Below, piece after piece: positions 34,158 through 41,975 of a stretch of 64,000 bases of DNA. This stretch comes from Microlunatus elymi (GTDB lineage: Bacteria > Actinomycetota > Actinomycetes > Propionibacteriales > Propionibacteriaceae): positions 930,001 to 994,000 of the forward strand of contig NZ_CP041692.1 of NCBI RefSeq assembly GCF_007362775.1. Reading direction: 5' to 3'. Every line of letters begins with the position of its first letter. Position 1 is the first letter of the stretch. The position numbers and the translations under genes were made by a program. The notes under the pieces were generated by a model, which did not search any database, was not told the origin of the DNA, and saw only the letters and a program-made list of their open reading frames with translations.

Positions 34158-34485
34158 TCTGCCGGCGTCGACCAACGATGTTGATCATGGCGCGATCAAG
34201 CTGATCGAGGAGAACTGCACCTCCTGCATGATCTGTGCTCGCGAGTGTCCCAGTTGGTGCATCAGCATCGACTCCCACACCGAGCCGATTGCGGATCTGC
34301 CGCCGGGGGCGCGGGAGCGGACGACGAACGTGCTCGATCGCTTCGCCATCGACTGGTCGCTGTGCATGTTCTGCGGGATCTGCGTCGAGGAGTGCCCGTT
34401 CGACGCCCTGGAGTGGGCAGCCGAACCGGTCGCCGGTCAGCCGAGCCCGGCCGGCCTCGTACACGAGATCGAGGATCTGCGCTGA
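34150..34485 (+). CDS. NuoI-like ferredoxin subunit
   Basis: A 111-residue protein with two complete [4Fe-4S] motifs, C23-x2-C26-x2-C29-x3-C33-P (CTSCMICARECP) and C72-x2-C75-x2-C78-x3-C82-P (CMFCGICVEECP), as in NuoI (TYKY). It lacks the N-terminal helices of full NuoI and is shorter. ATG at 34150 overlaps the NuoC-like stop by 8 bases. NuoB, C, I-like genes in a row, without E, F and G in the window, suggest a module that takes electrons from ferredoxin rather than NADH. Confidence 0.87.
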   Translation: MSDLPASTNDVDHGAIKLIEENCTSCMICARECPSWCISIDSHTEPIADLPPGARERTTNVLDRFAIDWSLCMFCGICVEECPFDALEWAAEPVAGQPSPAGLVHEIEDLR

Positions 34486-34551
34486 GCTGTGGCGGCAAAA
34501 CCCGTCCAGATCCACGAAAGTCTTGTCTGACCTGGGGCCTACGATGGCGCC

Positions 34552-34860
34552 ATGTCAGCGCAGTCGCACGACCCGCGGCCGACTTGGCCGGACAAGACTC
34601 CGGCTGGAATACGCGCATGTCTGCTGCCGGAAGACCTGGACGAGTTCGATGCCGAGTTTCATCAGGTGATGAGCGAAGCGACCGCGTCGTACGACCTGAA
34701 CGGCGTCAACGACTTCGTTCAGCGGTGGTATCCGGTTGCGGTGTCGTCGCTGGACCCGCAGTCGCATCGCCGAATGCTCGAGACGGCGCGCAAGCTGAAT
34801 GCCGGCGAACACGTTCCGACAGAACCGTGGGAAGAGACGCGTCGACGGCTCGGAATATAG
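34552..34860 (+). CDS. DUF6247-like small protein, probable antitoxin
   Basis: A 102-residue protein with the pattern TPAGIRACLLPEDLDEFDAEFHQVM ... DLNGVNDFVQRWYPVAVSS, similar to small actinobacterial proteins (DUF6247) that lie next to RelE-like genes. The likely role is antitoxin of the pair with the following gene; this is inferred from size and position. ATG at 34552, 67 bases after the NuoI-like gene. Confidence 0.65.
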   Translation: MSAQSHDPRPTWPDKTPAGIRACLLPEDLDEFDAEFHQVMSEATASYDLNGVNDFVQRWYPVAVSSLDPQSHRRMLETARKLNAGEHVPTEPWEETRRRLGI

Positions 34861-34910
34861 CTAGGCTTTGATGTATCACGTCGGGGGCAGACGACCAAGT
34901 CCTGGACGCG

Positions 34911-35150
34911 TTGGCTGTCTTCAACCGCGAGGCGCAGCTTGCGTATGCAGAGGTGATCGCGGACCTTGAGGTCGCACCCTGGAATGGAGTCCCATACCGG
35001 AGTGGGCGCCCCGACTCGAACATGCGCGCGATGAGCTTCGGCCGCGGCGCCGGAATGGTGATCTATCGCGTGCTGGAGGATCAGCGACGCGTGGAGTTGA
35101 TCCGGGTGTTCTGGCTCGGCCGATCGCTTCGTGGTTGGGTGGGCCGGTGA
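34911..35150 (+). CDS. RelE/ParE-like small protein, probable toxin
   Basis: A 79-residue protein with a RelE-fold-like ending, AGMVIYRVLEDQRRVELIRVFWLG, which is the usual beta3-beta4 strand pair, after NREAQLAYAEVIADLEVAPW, the helix. The TTG start at 34911 is the best available; the frame is open only from 34872 and has no ATG or GTG. The stop overlaps the GTG start of the kinase gene (GTGA), so toxin and kinase are coupled in translation, an odd combination. Confidence 0.55.
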   Translation: MAVFNREAQLAYAEVIADLEVAPWNGVPYRSGRPDSNMRAMSFGRGAGMVIYRVLEDQRRVELIRVFWLGRSLRGWVGR

Positions 35151-36397
35151 AGACGATCGTTCTGGATGATGACCCGACGGGCACGCAGTCGGCGACCGGC
35201 GTCAAGGTGTTGCTGGACAGCGATGCCGACCTGTTGACGGCGGCATTGACCGAAGCCGACAGCGTGTACGTACAGACCAACAGCCGTGCCCTGCACGAGG
35301 ACGCCGCGATTGGGTTGGTACGGCGGATACGCCACGACGGTGAGGAAGCTGCGCGCCGACTCGACGACTCGGTGCGGTTCGTGCTGCGCGGCGACTCGAC
35401 GTTGCGCGGACACGTGTTTGCCGAGACCGAGCAGTTCCTTCACGACGACGCGGTGATGATCTTCGTGCCGGCGTTTCCGGCCGGCGGCCGGACCACCCGC
35501 GACGGCGTGCACTACGTACGGATCGGTGATCAGGAGGTGCCGGCGGGTCAGACCGAGTATGCGCAGGATCCTGTTTTCGGTTTCTCCACAGGGAATCTGG
35601 CCGACTACGTACGGGAGAAGTCGACCAGGACGCCGGTCCCGGTCGACCTGGCCGCAGTACGAACCGGTGAGCTGACCAAGATCATGATCAACTCCGAGCC
35701 GGGCTCGGTGATCCTGCCGGATGTTGTTGATCAAGACGACATCGAGGCGATCGCCCGGGCGATCGACGACGCCGAGGCACAAGGGCGGACCGTGGTGATC
35801 AGATCCGCCGCACCGCTGGCCGCGGCGCTGGCCGGCGTCACCAGCACCGGACTGCTCGATCGGCCCTTGATCAGCGAGCCGGCGCCGACCCTTTTGGTCT
35901 GCGGATCGCACACCGCCGGAGCCACCGCCCAGCTCGGCGAAGTGATCAAGGTCTGGGGCGATCCGGCCGTGGTCGACACCGATCGAGCGTTGCAGCAGCC
36001 CGAGGTGGCAGGGCGTGCGGTGGCCGAGATCGCTTCCAGGCAACTGGATCGCCGGCAGCTGGCGATCATCGCGAGTGATCGGATCCGGCGCTCCACCGAC
36101 TCCACTCTTGATCATGGCGAGAAGGTGATGACGGCGCTGACCACCGCCGTTGATCAACTCGGGGACCGGGCCGACGTGGTGATCGCCAAGGGTGGCATCA
36201 CCTCGGCGGAGGTGGCGAGGACCGGTCTTGGTGCGCGTTCGGCGATGGTGCTCGGCCAGGTGCTCACCGGTGTCTCGGTGTGGCAGCTGGAGAGCCGCAG
36301 CGGCCGATCGATCCGCTACGTGGTGGTGCCGGGCAACGTCGGCGGACCGGAAACTCTGATCGACGTGCTGGCGGCGCTGGGACTGACCGGGCACTGA
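35147..36397 (+). CDS. Four-carbon acid sugar kinase family (DUF1537)
   Basis: A 416-residue kinase with both DUF1537 domains. N-terminal LDDDPTGTQSATGVKVLL and SVYVQTNSRAL, central RFVLRGDSTLRGH, EFVPAFPAGGRTT-like IFVPAFPAGGRTTRDG, and C-terminal VIAKGGITSAEVARTGLGARSA with the ATP-binding GGxTS motif. Members phosphorylate threonate, erythronate and related acids. The start GTG at 35147 overlaps the upstream stop by 4 bases. It converges on the sugar-acid operon at 36499-41428 and probably works with it. Confidence 0.87.
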   Translation: MKTIVLDDDPTGTQSATGVKVLLDSDADLLTAALTEADSVYVQTNSRALHEDAAIGLVRRIRHDGEEAARRLDDSVRFVLRGDSTLRGHVFAETEQFLHDDAVMIFVPAFPAGGRTTRDGVHYVRIGDQEVPAGQTEYAQDPVFGFSTGNLADYVREKSTRTPVPVDLAAVRTGELTKIMINSEPGSVILPDVVDQDDIEAIARAIDDAEAQGRTVVIRSAAPLAAALAGVTSTGLLDRPLISEPAPTLLVCGSHTAGATAQLGEVIKVWGDPAVVDTDRALQQPEVAGRAVAEIASRQLDRRQLAIIASDRIRRSTDSTLDHGEKVMTALTTAVDQLGDRADVVIAKGGITSAEVARTGLGARSAMVLGQVLTGVSVWQLESRSGRSIRYVVVPGNVGGPETLIDVLAALGLTGH

Positions 36398-36400
36398 GAC

Positions 36401-36487
36401 CTCGCGAACAATATCGCCCGCTGATGGCGGGATTTGCCCGCCAGGAGGGGGCGATTCGCCGGTTTGCGCGGGTGGTTGTGTTCGCGA
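36401..36487. repeat. Triply nested hairpin between converging genes
   Basis: Three sets of arms, one inside the other: TCGCGAACA at 36402-36410 with TGTTCGCGA at 36479-36487; ATCGCCC at 36413-36419 with GGGCGAT at 36449-36455; GGCGGG at 36426-36431 with CCCGCC at 36437-36442. It starts just after the kinase stop and ends just before the IclR stop. A two-way terminator is the simplest reading. Confidence 0.75.
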
Positions 36488-36498
36488 ACGGTTGGCGC

Positions 36499-37284
36499 TC
36501 AGCGGGGGAGCAGGGCGCTGATGTCCGCGGCGGCGGCGATGGTGTCGGCCGCGATCGAGTCCAGCACCGGATCGATCCGGTAGCTCGGACCGGACATGCA
36601 GATGGCACCGATCGGCCGGGCGTCCGCATCGACCAGAGCTACCGCGACCCGGGTGATGTCGTCGCCGTGTTCGATGGTCGCCCAGCCGAGTTCCTGAGCC
36701 CGTTCGATCTGGGCGGACAGTTCGACCCGTTCGCTACGGCTCAGCCGGACGTCCTCGACCGCCATCGACTCGCGCATCAGCTGGGCTCGTTCGTCATGAT
36801 CAACTGCGGCCAGCACCGCGATCCCGACCGCCACCTCATGAATCGGCCGAGGCACCATCGGGATCTCGGTGCGGACCGCCTTGGTGGTCTGCAGGTAGTC
36901 CAGGAACAGCATCTCGCCGCCGTTCACCACGGCCAGGTGGATGGCCTCGTCGTGGATTGCGTGCAGCAGTTCCAGACGATCACGCGCCAACGCCGCAACG
37001 TCCTGGACACCGGGACGTCGGTGGGCGAGCTTGGCCAGCTGCGGGGTCGACAGATAGCGGCGATCGAGATCCTGGCGGACGTAACCCGCCTCCCGCAGGG
37101 TAGCCAGGATCCGTGATCCGGATGACTTGTCCAGACCCAGCTGTGCTGCGACCTCGGTGACGGTGACGCCGCGTTCGCCGGCCTGGGCGACCAGTTCGAG
37201 GGCGGCCAGTCCACGCTTCAGGGAGGAGGTCTGCTTGCTGGCCGAGCCGTCCGTCGCCTCGTCGGGGAGCTTCCTGTCGGACAT
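36499..37284 (-). CDS. IclR family regulator
   Basis: A 261-residue IclR repressor or activator. N-terminal winged helix SLKRGLAALELVAQAGERGVTVTEVAAQLGLDKSSGSRILATLREAGYV, followed by the ligand domain with HEVAVGIAVLAAV and GHHD-like IEHGDDITRVAVALVDADARPIGAICMSGPSYRI. It is the last gene of the five-gene sugar-acid operon, 26 bases after the SDR gene, so it is likely made with the enzymes it controls. ATG 37284, AGAGGA 7 bases upstream; the frame upstream is not needed. Confidence 0.92.
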   Translation of the reverse strand: MSDRKLPDEATDGSASKQTSSLKRGLAALELVAQAGERGVTVTEVAAQLGLDKSSGSRILATLREAGYVRQDLDRRYLSTPQLAKLAHRRPGVQDVAALARDRLELLHAIHDEAIHLAVVNGGEMLFLDYLQTTKAVRTEIPMVPRPIHEVAVGIAVLAAVDHDERAQLMRESMAVEDVRLSRSERVELSAQIERAQELGWATIEHGDDITRVAVALVDADARPIGAICMSGPSYRIDPVLDSIAADTIAAAADISALLPR

Positions 37285-37310
37285 GGGTCCATCCTCTGGT
37301 CGCGATCGGG

Positions 37311-38132
37311 TCAAGCGTCCCAGCCGAATCGTTCGGCGGCCACTGACGAGTCGTAGAAGGAATCATGCCCTCGGAGTGGACGCCGCAACGGCACCTGCGG
37401 AAAGTAGCGCCGATGCAGTTCCTCGCTCGGCACCTCGCTGGCCGTTTGCCGGGCAACGGCGTAGAACACCTCGGCTCCGCTCAGGTCGGAGTCGATCACT
37501 GTCAGACACAGCCGAGCGGCATCCTCGATCGGTGTGTAGCCCCACAGGTCCGCGGCGGCTCGATCGGGTCGGCTCCGGACGGCCGCGAGCCGGGGTTCCC
37601 TGTCCTGCAAGGCATGTAGCCGCAGGCAGGCGATCGCGGTTTGCGGGAATCGCCGGGCGACGGACCGAGCCTGCTCCTCGAGGATCAGCTTCGACAGGCT
37701 GTACGGGTCCTCGGCGTAGCTCGGATGTGCTGTGTCCACAGGGAAGTAGTCGAATCGCGGACTGCGGCTGAAGACACCGCCGACGGCGTTCACGCTCGAC
37801 ATCGCGGTCACCCGTTCGACGCCCTCGAGGGCAGCGGCCAGCAGCACGTTGTAGGAGCCGATGACGTTCTGGCTGTGCACCTGGTGCCAGGGGTGATCGA
37901 GCGGTTGGGTTATCGCCGCGCAGTGCACGACGGCATCGATCCCGCTGATCGCGTCCCGTACCGCATCGAAGTCGGCGACATCGAGCCGTACGGTCTCGAC
38001 CGGGCCGCCGAGATCGACGACGCCGTCCGGGGCAACCCGATCGCAGGCCAGCACCTGGTGTCCGAGGTCGGCGGCCGTACGGGTGACCACACGGCCGAGC
38101 CGCCCCTGCGCCCCGGTGATCATGATCTTCAT
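37311..38132 (-). CDS. NAD-dependent epimerase/dehydrogenase (extended SDR)
   Basis: A 273-residue Rossmann protein. It starts MKIMITGAQGRLGRVVTRTAADLGHQV with the GxxGxxG motif; the catalytic Ser lies in TAMSSVNAVGG and Tyr-x3-Lys in DPYSLSKLILEE. It resembles uronate dehydrogenase and the D-erythronate dehydrogenase group. Within the operon it may oxidise a sugar or aldonate. It lies 66 bases after the enolase-family gene. Confidence 0.85.
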   Translation of the reverse strand: MKIMITGAQGRLGRVVTRTAADLGHQVLACDRVAPDGVVDLGGPVETVRLDVADFDAVRDAISGIDAVVHCAAITQPLDHPWHQVHSQNVIGSYNVLLAAALEGVERVTAMSSVNAVGGVFSRSPRFDYFPVDTAHPSYAEDPYSLSKLILEEQARSVARRFPQTAIACLRLHALQDREPRLAAVRSRPDRAAADLWGYTPIEDAARLCLTVIDSDLSGAEVFYAVARQTASEVPSEELHRRYFPQVPLRRPLRGHDSFYDSSVAAERFGWDA

Positions 38133-38198
38133 CGCGACTCCGGGAAGCTGAAGTTGATCAAGAGAGGTTGAGCAAGGCTGATGACTTCCGAACAGCGA

Positions 38199-39479
38199 TC
38201 AGCTCCACAGGCGATCATGGGCGTGCTCGTTGTCCCATTCGGCGGTGTCGGCGAAGAGCAGCGGCGCGCGAGGATCCAGATGCTCGGCAAACAACTCCTC
38301 GTTGACGTCGTCGAAGCCGAGTCCTGGCTTGTCCGGTACGTCAATGTGGCCGTCGTGGATGATTGGATTCGGCAGCCCGGTGACAAGATCATTCCAGAAC
38401 GGCACATCCGCGGCATGGTGTTCCAGGGCAAGGAAGTTGTGGGTTGCCGCGGCCAGATGCACGCTGGCCATGGTTGCCACCGGCGAGGCGGCCAGATGCA
38501 GGGCCATCGCGATGCCCTTCTCCTCGGCCCGGTTGCCCAGCCGCTTGGTCTCGGCGATGCCGCCCGACGTCGCCGGATCGGGATGGACGATGCGGATCGC
38601 CTCGGCGGCCAGCAGGGGCTCGAAATTCTCGGCCAGGTAGATGTCCTCGCCGGTGCAGGTCGGCACCGCGACCGCCTCGGTCAGTTGCCGCCACTGATCG
38701 GTGAACTGCCACGGAATCAAATCCTCGATCCAGGCCAGCGTGTACGGCTCGAGCGCGCGGCCGATCCGGATGCAGGAGTCGAGGGCGATGTGGCCGAAAT
38801 GATCAGCTGCCAGGGCGATGTCGTAGCCGACGATCGAGCGCACTTCCTCGACGAAGGCGGCCAGTTGTTCGACGCCCTTCTGAGTGACCTGGATGCCGGT
38901 GAACGGATGCATCAGGTCGTCATCTTCGAAGGCACCGTCCGGGGCGATCAGGGTGCCGGGTGTGTTGCGGAGCAGGTTGATGCCGACATCCATCTTCAGC
39001 ATGGTGAAACCGCGGCTGCGCCGTTCCAGCAGCCGAGCGCCCATGGTCTGCGGATCGAGCTCGGTCGGGGTGTCGGCGTAGCAGCGGACCCGATCCCGGA
39101 ACTTGCCGCCGACCAGTGCGTAGGCCGGCACTCCGTACGCCTTGCCGGCCAGGTCCATCAGCGCCATCTCGATCCCGCAGACGCCGCCGCCTTGCCGGCC
39201 GTGGAAGCCGAACTGTCTGATCTTGCGGAAGATCTTGTCCAGATTGCACGGGTTCTCGCCGATCAGGCGGCTCTTCAGCAGCAGTGCGTAGCTCGCACTG
39301 GCGCCGTCGCGGACCTCGCCGTAGCCGACGATGCCCTGGTTGGTCTCCAGCCGGATGATCGACGATCGGAACGGCACACCGACCAGGTTGGTGATCTTCA
39401 TGTCGGTGATCCGCAGCTGGCTGGGCCGGGACGCCGTGTTGACGTTCTGCTCGGTGGGGGTTGTGGTGTCCGTGGTCAT
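38199..39479 (-). CDS. Enolase-superfamily sugar-acid dehydratase (mandelate racemase type)
   Basis: A 426-residue two-domain enzyme: a capping domain to about residue 140 (LRITDMKITNLVGVPF) and a TIM barrel. Likely catalytic and metal residues are in FTMLKMDVG (end of strand 2), LAADHFGHIA, WIEDLIPW and PTCTGEDIYL, with ALHLAASPVA later, which is the D-E-E triad arrangement of the superfamily. Members dehydrate aldonates or aldarates. The exact substrate is not readable. ATG 39479 is preferred, AGGA 6 bases upstream; an in-frame ATG 6 bases earlier sits on the ribosome site. Confidence 0.87.
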   Translation of the reverse strand: MTTDTTTPTEQNVNTASRPSQLRITDMKITNLVGVPFRSSIIRLETNQGIVGYGEVRDGASASYALLLKSRLIGENPCNLDKIFRKIRQFGFHGRQGGGVCGIEMALMDLAGKAYGVPAYALVGGKFRDRVRCYADTPTELDPQTMGARLLERRSRGFTMLKMDVGINLLRNTPGTLIAPDGAFEDDDLMHPFTGIQVTQKGVEQLAAFVEEVRSIVGYDIALAADHFGHIALDSCIRIGRALEPYTLAWIEDLIPWQFTDQWRQLTEAVAVPTCTGEDIYLAENFEPLLAAEAIRIVHPDPATSGGIAETKRLGNRAEEKGIAMALHLAASPVATMASVHLAAATHNFLALEHHAADVPFWNDLVTGLPNPIIHDGHIDVPDKPGLGFDDVNEELFAEHLDPRAPLLFADTAEWDNEHAHDRLWS

Positions 39480-39551
39480 GATCATCCTGTCGGCGCGCTG
39501 GCCATCTTGAGTGGGATTCGACTTGTGGAGTAGGGGATTCGCGCGGTTGCG

Positions 39552-40556
39552 TCAGACTGCGGCCGGCTGCGGGACGCGATCCCGGGTCGCGGCTTCGATC
39601 AGCCCGCGCATGTATCCGACTGCGTACAGGCGACCGAGCGTGCCGTAGCCGACGTTCGTGGTCGGCTCGCCGTACATGTTCGGAACATGATCACAGCGCA
39701 TCAGCCCGTCGAAGCCGATGTCCCGGTACGCCTTGATGCAGGCGTACATGTCGGTCGGGCCGGCGTCGTGCCAGGTCTCGGTGAAGTGATCGGTGTTTCC
39801 TTCGACATCGCGGAAATGGATGAAGAAGATCTTGCCGTCGGCTCCGAGTTCGCGGATCGCAGCGGGAAGATCGTCGGTCATCAGCCGGAAGTTGCCTTGG
39901 CAGAAGGTGATGCCGTTCATCGGGCTCGGCACCGTCTGCAGGAGCCGCCGATACCCGTCGAGGCTCGACATGATGCGGCCGATTCCGCCCAGGGGCGAGA
40001 CCGGCGGATCGTCGGGATGCATGGCCAGACGTACGCCGGCGTCTTCGGCAACCGGGACCACTCGACGAAGGAAGTACTCGAGGTTGTCCCAGAGTTGATC
40101 TTCCGAGATCGGATCCGCGCTCGGCGGCCCGGCCTCGAAGACATCGCGATCGAAACCGGTCACCAGCGACCCGCCGCGGGCCTGCGTGGAGGTGCTGGTG
40201 CGGACCCAGTTCCGGTCCGTCATCCACTCGTAGCACCAGACCGGAATGCCCAGACGGCCCATGCTTCTCAGCAGGGCGCACACGGCGTCGATCTCGTCGT
40301 CACGGCCGGGCAGGCCGCGTTTGGCACGGTTCAACGGCGGGCGCCACTCGATCACGCCGAGTTCGAAGCCGAACCTGTTGTACGCATCCTTCAGCCGCTG
40401 GAGCGGCAGGTAGTCCCACGGCGCATCACCCTCCCCGGTGTTGATCTTGCTGACCGGCGGAAGCGTTCCTACGGCGTCGGTGACGCCGGCTTGCAACATC
40501 AGATGCCACAGCGGGCTGCCCGGCTGATCGCCGGGCAGGATTTCTGCGATCTTCAT
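39552..40556 (-). CDS. Mannonate-dehydratase-like TIM-barrel protein (UxuA family)
   Basis: A 334-residue protein of the UxuA / xylose-isomerase-like family. It keeps RLAMHPDDPPVSPLGGIGRIMSSLDGYRRLL, the typical UxuA active-site block, with TFCQGNFRLM and FIHFRDVEG, which hold the metal-binding His, Cys and Asp. UxuA dehydrates D-mannonate to 2-keto-3-deoxygluconate. Here it is paired with an enolase-family dehydratase, so one of the two may have another substrate. It lies 56 bases after the RraA-like gene. Confidence 0.87.
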   Translation of the reverse strand: MKIAEILPGDQPGSPLWHLMLQAGVTDAVGTLPPVSKINTGEGDAPWDYLPLQRLKDAYNRFGFELGVIEWRPPLNRAKRGLPGRDDEIDAVCALLRSMGRLGIPVWCYEWMTDRNWVRTSTSTQARGGSLVTGFDRDVFEAGPPSADPISEDQLWDNLEYFLRRVVPVAEDAGVRLAMHPDDPPVSPLGGIGRIMSSLDGYRRLLQTVPSPMNGITFCQGNFRLMTDDLPAAIRELGADGKIFFIHFRDVEGNTDHFTETWHDAGPTDMYACIKAYRDIGFDGLMRCDHVPNMYGEPTTNVGYGTLGRLYAVGYMRGLIEAATRDRVPQPAAV

Positions 40557-40612
40557 CGATCTGATTCCTTCGTTGATCTTGAAAGTCGTCCAGCCGGCGC
40601 TTGACCGACGCG

Positions 40613-41428
40613 TCAGCGGATCGGGTGGTCGACCGACCATTGCTGGTAGTCGGCCTCGATGTGATCGGCCCAGGTGCCGACGTCGATCTCGGTGGTGGTG
40701 TAGACGCGTTCGGCCAGGCGCTGCTTGCCGAACGTGTCGCGATGGCTGGTCCGCCGACTCTCGTCGGCGACCTGAGCGGCCAGCTGCGGCGGGATGAAGG
40801 TGACGCCGAGTTCGGTGCCGAGCACGACGTCGCCGGGCAGCACGGTGGTGCCGCCGATCATCACCGCGCCGTTCATCGAGCTCAGCACGACCTGCCGGAT
40901 GGGTGACGGATCGGTGTCGCGGAAGTAGAAGTTGGCCTCCAGTTCGCGCAGCCCGGTGAGGTCGCGGACGCCGCCGTCGATGACGGCGCCGACGCCGGTC
41001 CTGGAGGCGACCGCGGTGCCGAGATTGTCGCCGACCACGGTGCCGTTGAAGACCTTGGAGAAGATGTCGACGACCAGACAGTCGCCGCTGGACAGGGATT
41101 CGATCACCCAGGTGTTCTGGCGCTCGCCGACGGTGAAGCCGTGTTTGCGCCCGTCCTCGACGACTGCCTGGTTGTGATCTGGCCGGTACGGCACGAAGGC
41201 GCAGGTGACCGCGCGTCCGACGAAAGCCCTTCCAGGCTTGGATTGTGTCCAGCCGCCGACGTACTGCTGCGGGTAGCCGTTGCGGTCCAGGACGGACCAG
41301 GCGTGCTCGGCCGTCGCATCGGCCAGTGCGTTCAGGTGAGCGTCCGGCACCAGCGGCCGGCCGTCGGAGGATCGGTCACCTGCCCACGTCGGAGTGAGCT
41401 CGACAACCTGCTGGGGAGTAAGAAGCAT
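40613..41428 (-). CDS. RraA-like protein (HMG/CHA aldolase family)
   Basis: A 271-residue protein with the RraA / dimethylmenaquinone-methyltransferase-like fold. Motifs: GRAFVGRAVTCAFVP, DCLVVDIFSKVFNGTVVGDNLGTAVASRTGVGAVIDGGVRDLTGL, the last with the G-G-x-R-D signature. RraA-like proteins in sugar operons act as class II aldolases that split hydroxymethyl-glutarate-like acids or 2-keto-3-deoxy sugars. It is about 70 residues longer than RraA. First gene of the operon, preceded by a dyad operator at 41452-41470. ATG 41428 with AAGGA 7 bases upstream. Confidence 0.85.
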   Translation of the reverse strand: MLLTPQQVVELTPTWAGDRSSDGRPLVPDAHLNALADATAEHAWSVLDRNGYPQQYVGGWTQSKPGRAFVGRAVTCAFVPYRPDHNQAVVEDGRKHGFTVGERQNTWVIESLSSGDCLVVDIFSKVFNGTVVGDNLGTAVASRTGVGAVIDGGVRDLTGLRELEANFYFRDTDPSPIRQVVLSSMNGAVMIGGTTVLPGDVVLGTELGVTFIPPQLAAQVADESRRTSHRDTFGKQRLAERVYTTTEIDVGTWADHIEADYQQWSVDHPIR

Positions 41429-41451
41429 CGCGCATCCTTGAGCGGGGAAAG

Positions 41452-41470
41452 AGTTGCGTGAAGTGCAACT
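41452..41470. promoter_or_regulatory. Dyad operator before the sugar-acid operon
   Basis: AGTTGC-N7-GCAACT, a perfect 6-base inverted repeat 24 bases upstream of the RraA-like start, with a further TGCAACT at 41484-41490 and a -10-like TATGAA (minus strand) at 41475-41480 between them. It is the best candidate binding site for the IclR regulator of the operon. Confidence 0.5.
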
Positions 41471-41536
41471 GCGTTGTTCATACTGCAACTGATGGCCGCT
41501 GTCGTCAAGCATCACGACGAACTTCTGCGGTCCGAG

Positions 41537-41971
41537 TCAGCGGCCGAACAGGGTGTTCCGCAGCCAGTTCAACCAGCCGCGAGACGAGTGCGGCGGGCCG
41601 TCGCTCTCGTCGGCGTCGAGCGCCCAGCTCGGCGGCCGCAGCGCCGCCTCCTGTGGGTCGTAGCAGACCAGACCGTGCTGCTGGGCGAGCTCGGCCGCGT
41701 ACGTGGCCACCTCGTCTGCCCGTGCCGGCCGAATGCCGAAGTAGATCCAGCCGCCGGACGCGTTGCCGATCAGTGGCCCGTCCGACCAGGGAACGTCTTC
41801 GCTTTCCTGGTCCTCGGGCCAGCGTTGCAGCAGCGCCTCGACGTAGCCGCGGATCCGCTCAGACGGCGGATCGCCGTCGTACATCCGCTCGGCCAGTTGT
41901 TCGTAGACACGAGTTGCCTCGGCGTCGGTCTCCGGCCGCCCGCCCTCCCAGATCGCCAGGTCGTAGCTCAT
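41537..41971 (-). CDS. Hypothetical protein, 144 residues
   Basis: Soluble acidic protein, MSYDLAIWEGGRPETDAEATRVYEQLAERM to a basic tail RGWLNWLRNTLFGR. The N-terminal MSYDLAVWEG and a late WIYFGIRPARADEVATYAAELAQQHGLVCYDPQ are found together in a family of small uncharacterised actinobacterial proteins. No catalytic motif is visible. Its stop is 109 bases from the RraA start and its start is 5 bases from the stop of the upstream aminotransferase gene, so it shares a transcript with that gene. Confidence 0.75.
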   Translation of the reverse strand: MSYDLAIWEGGRPETDAEATRVYEQLAERMYDGDPPSERIRGYVEALLQRWPEDQESEDVPWSDGPLIGNASGGWIYFGIRPARADEVATYAAELAQQHGLVCYDPQEAALRPPSWALDADESDGPPHSSRGWLNWLRNTLFGR

Positions 41972-41975
41972 CGCG

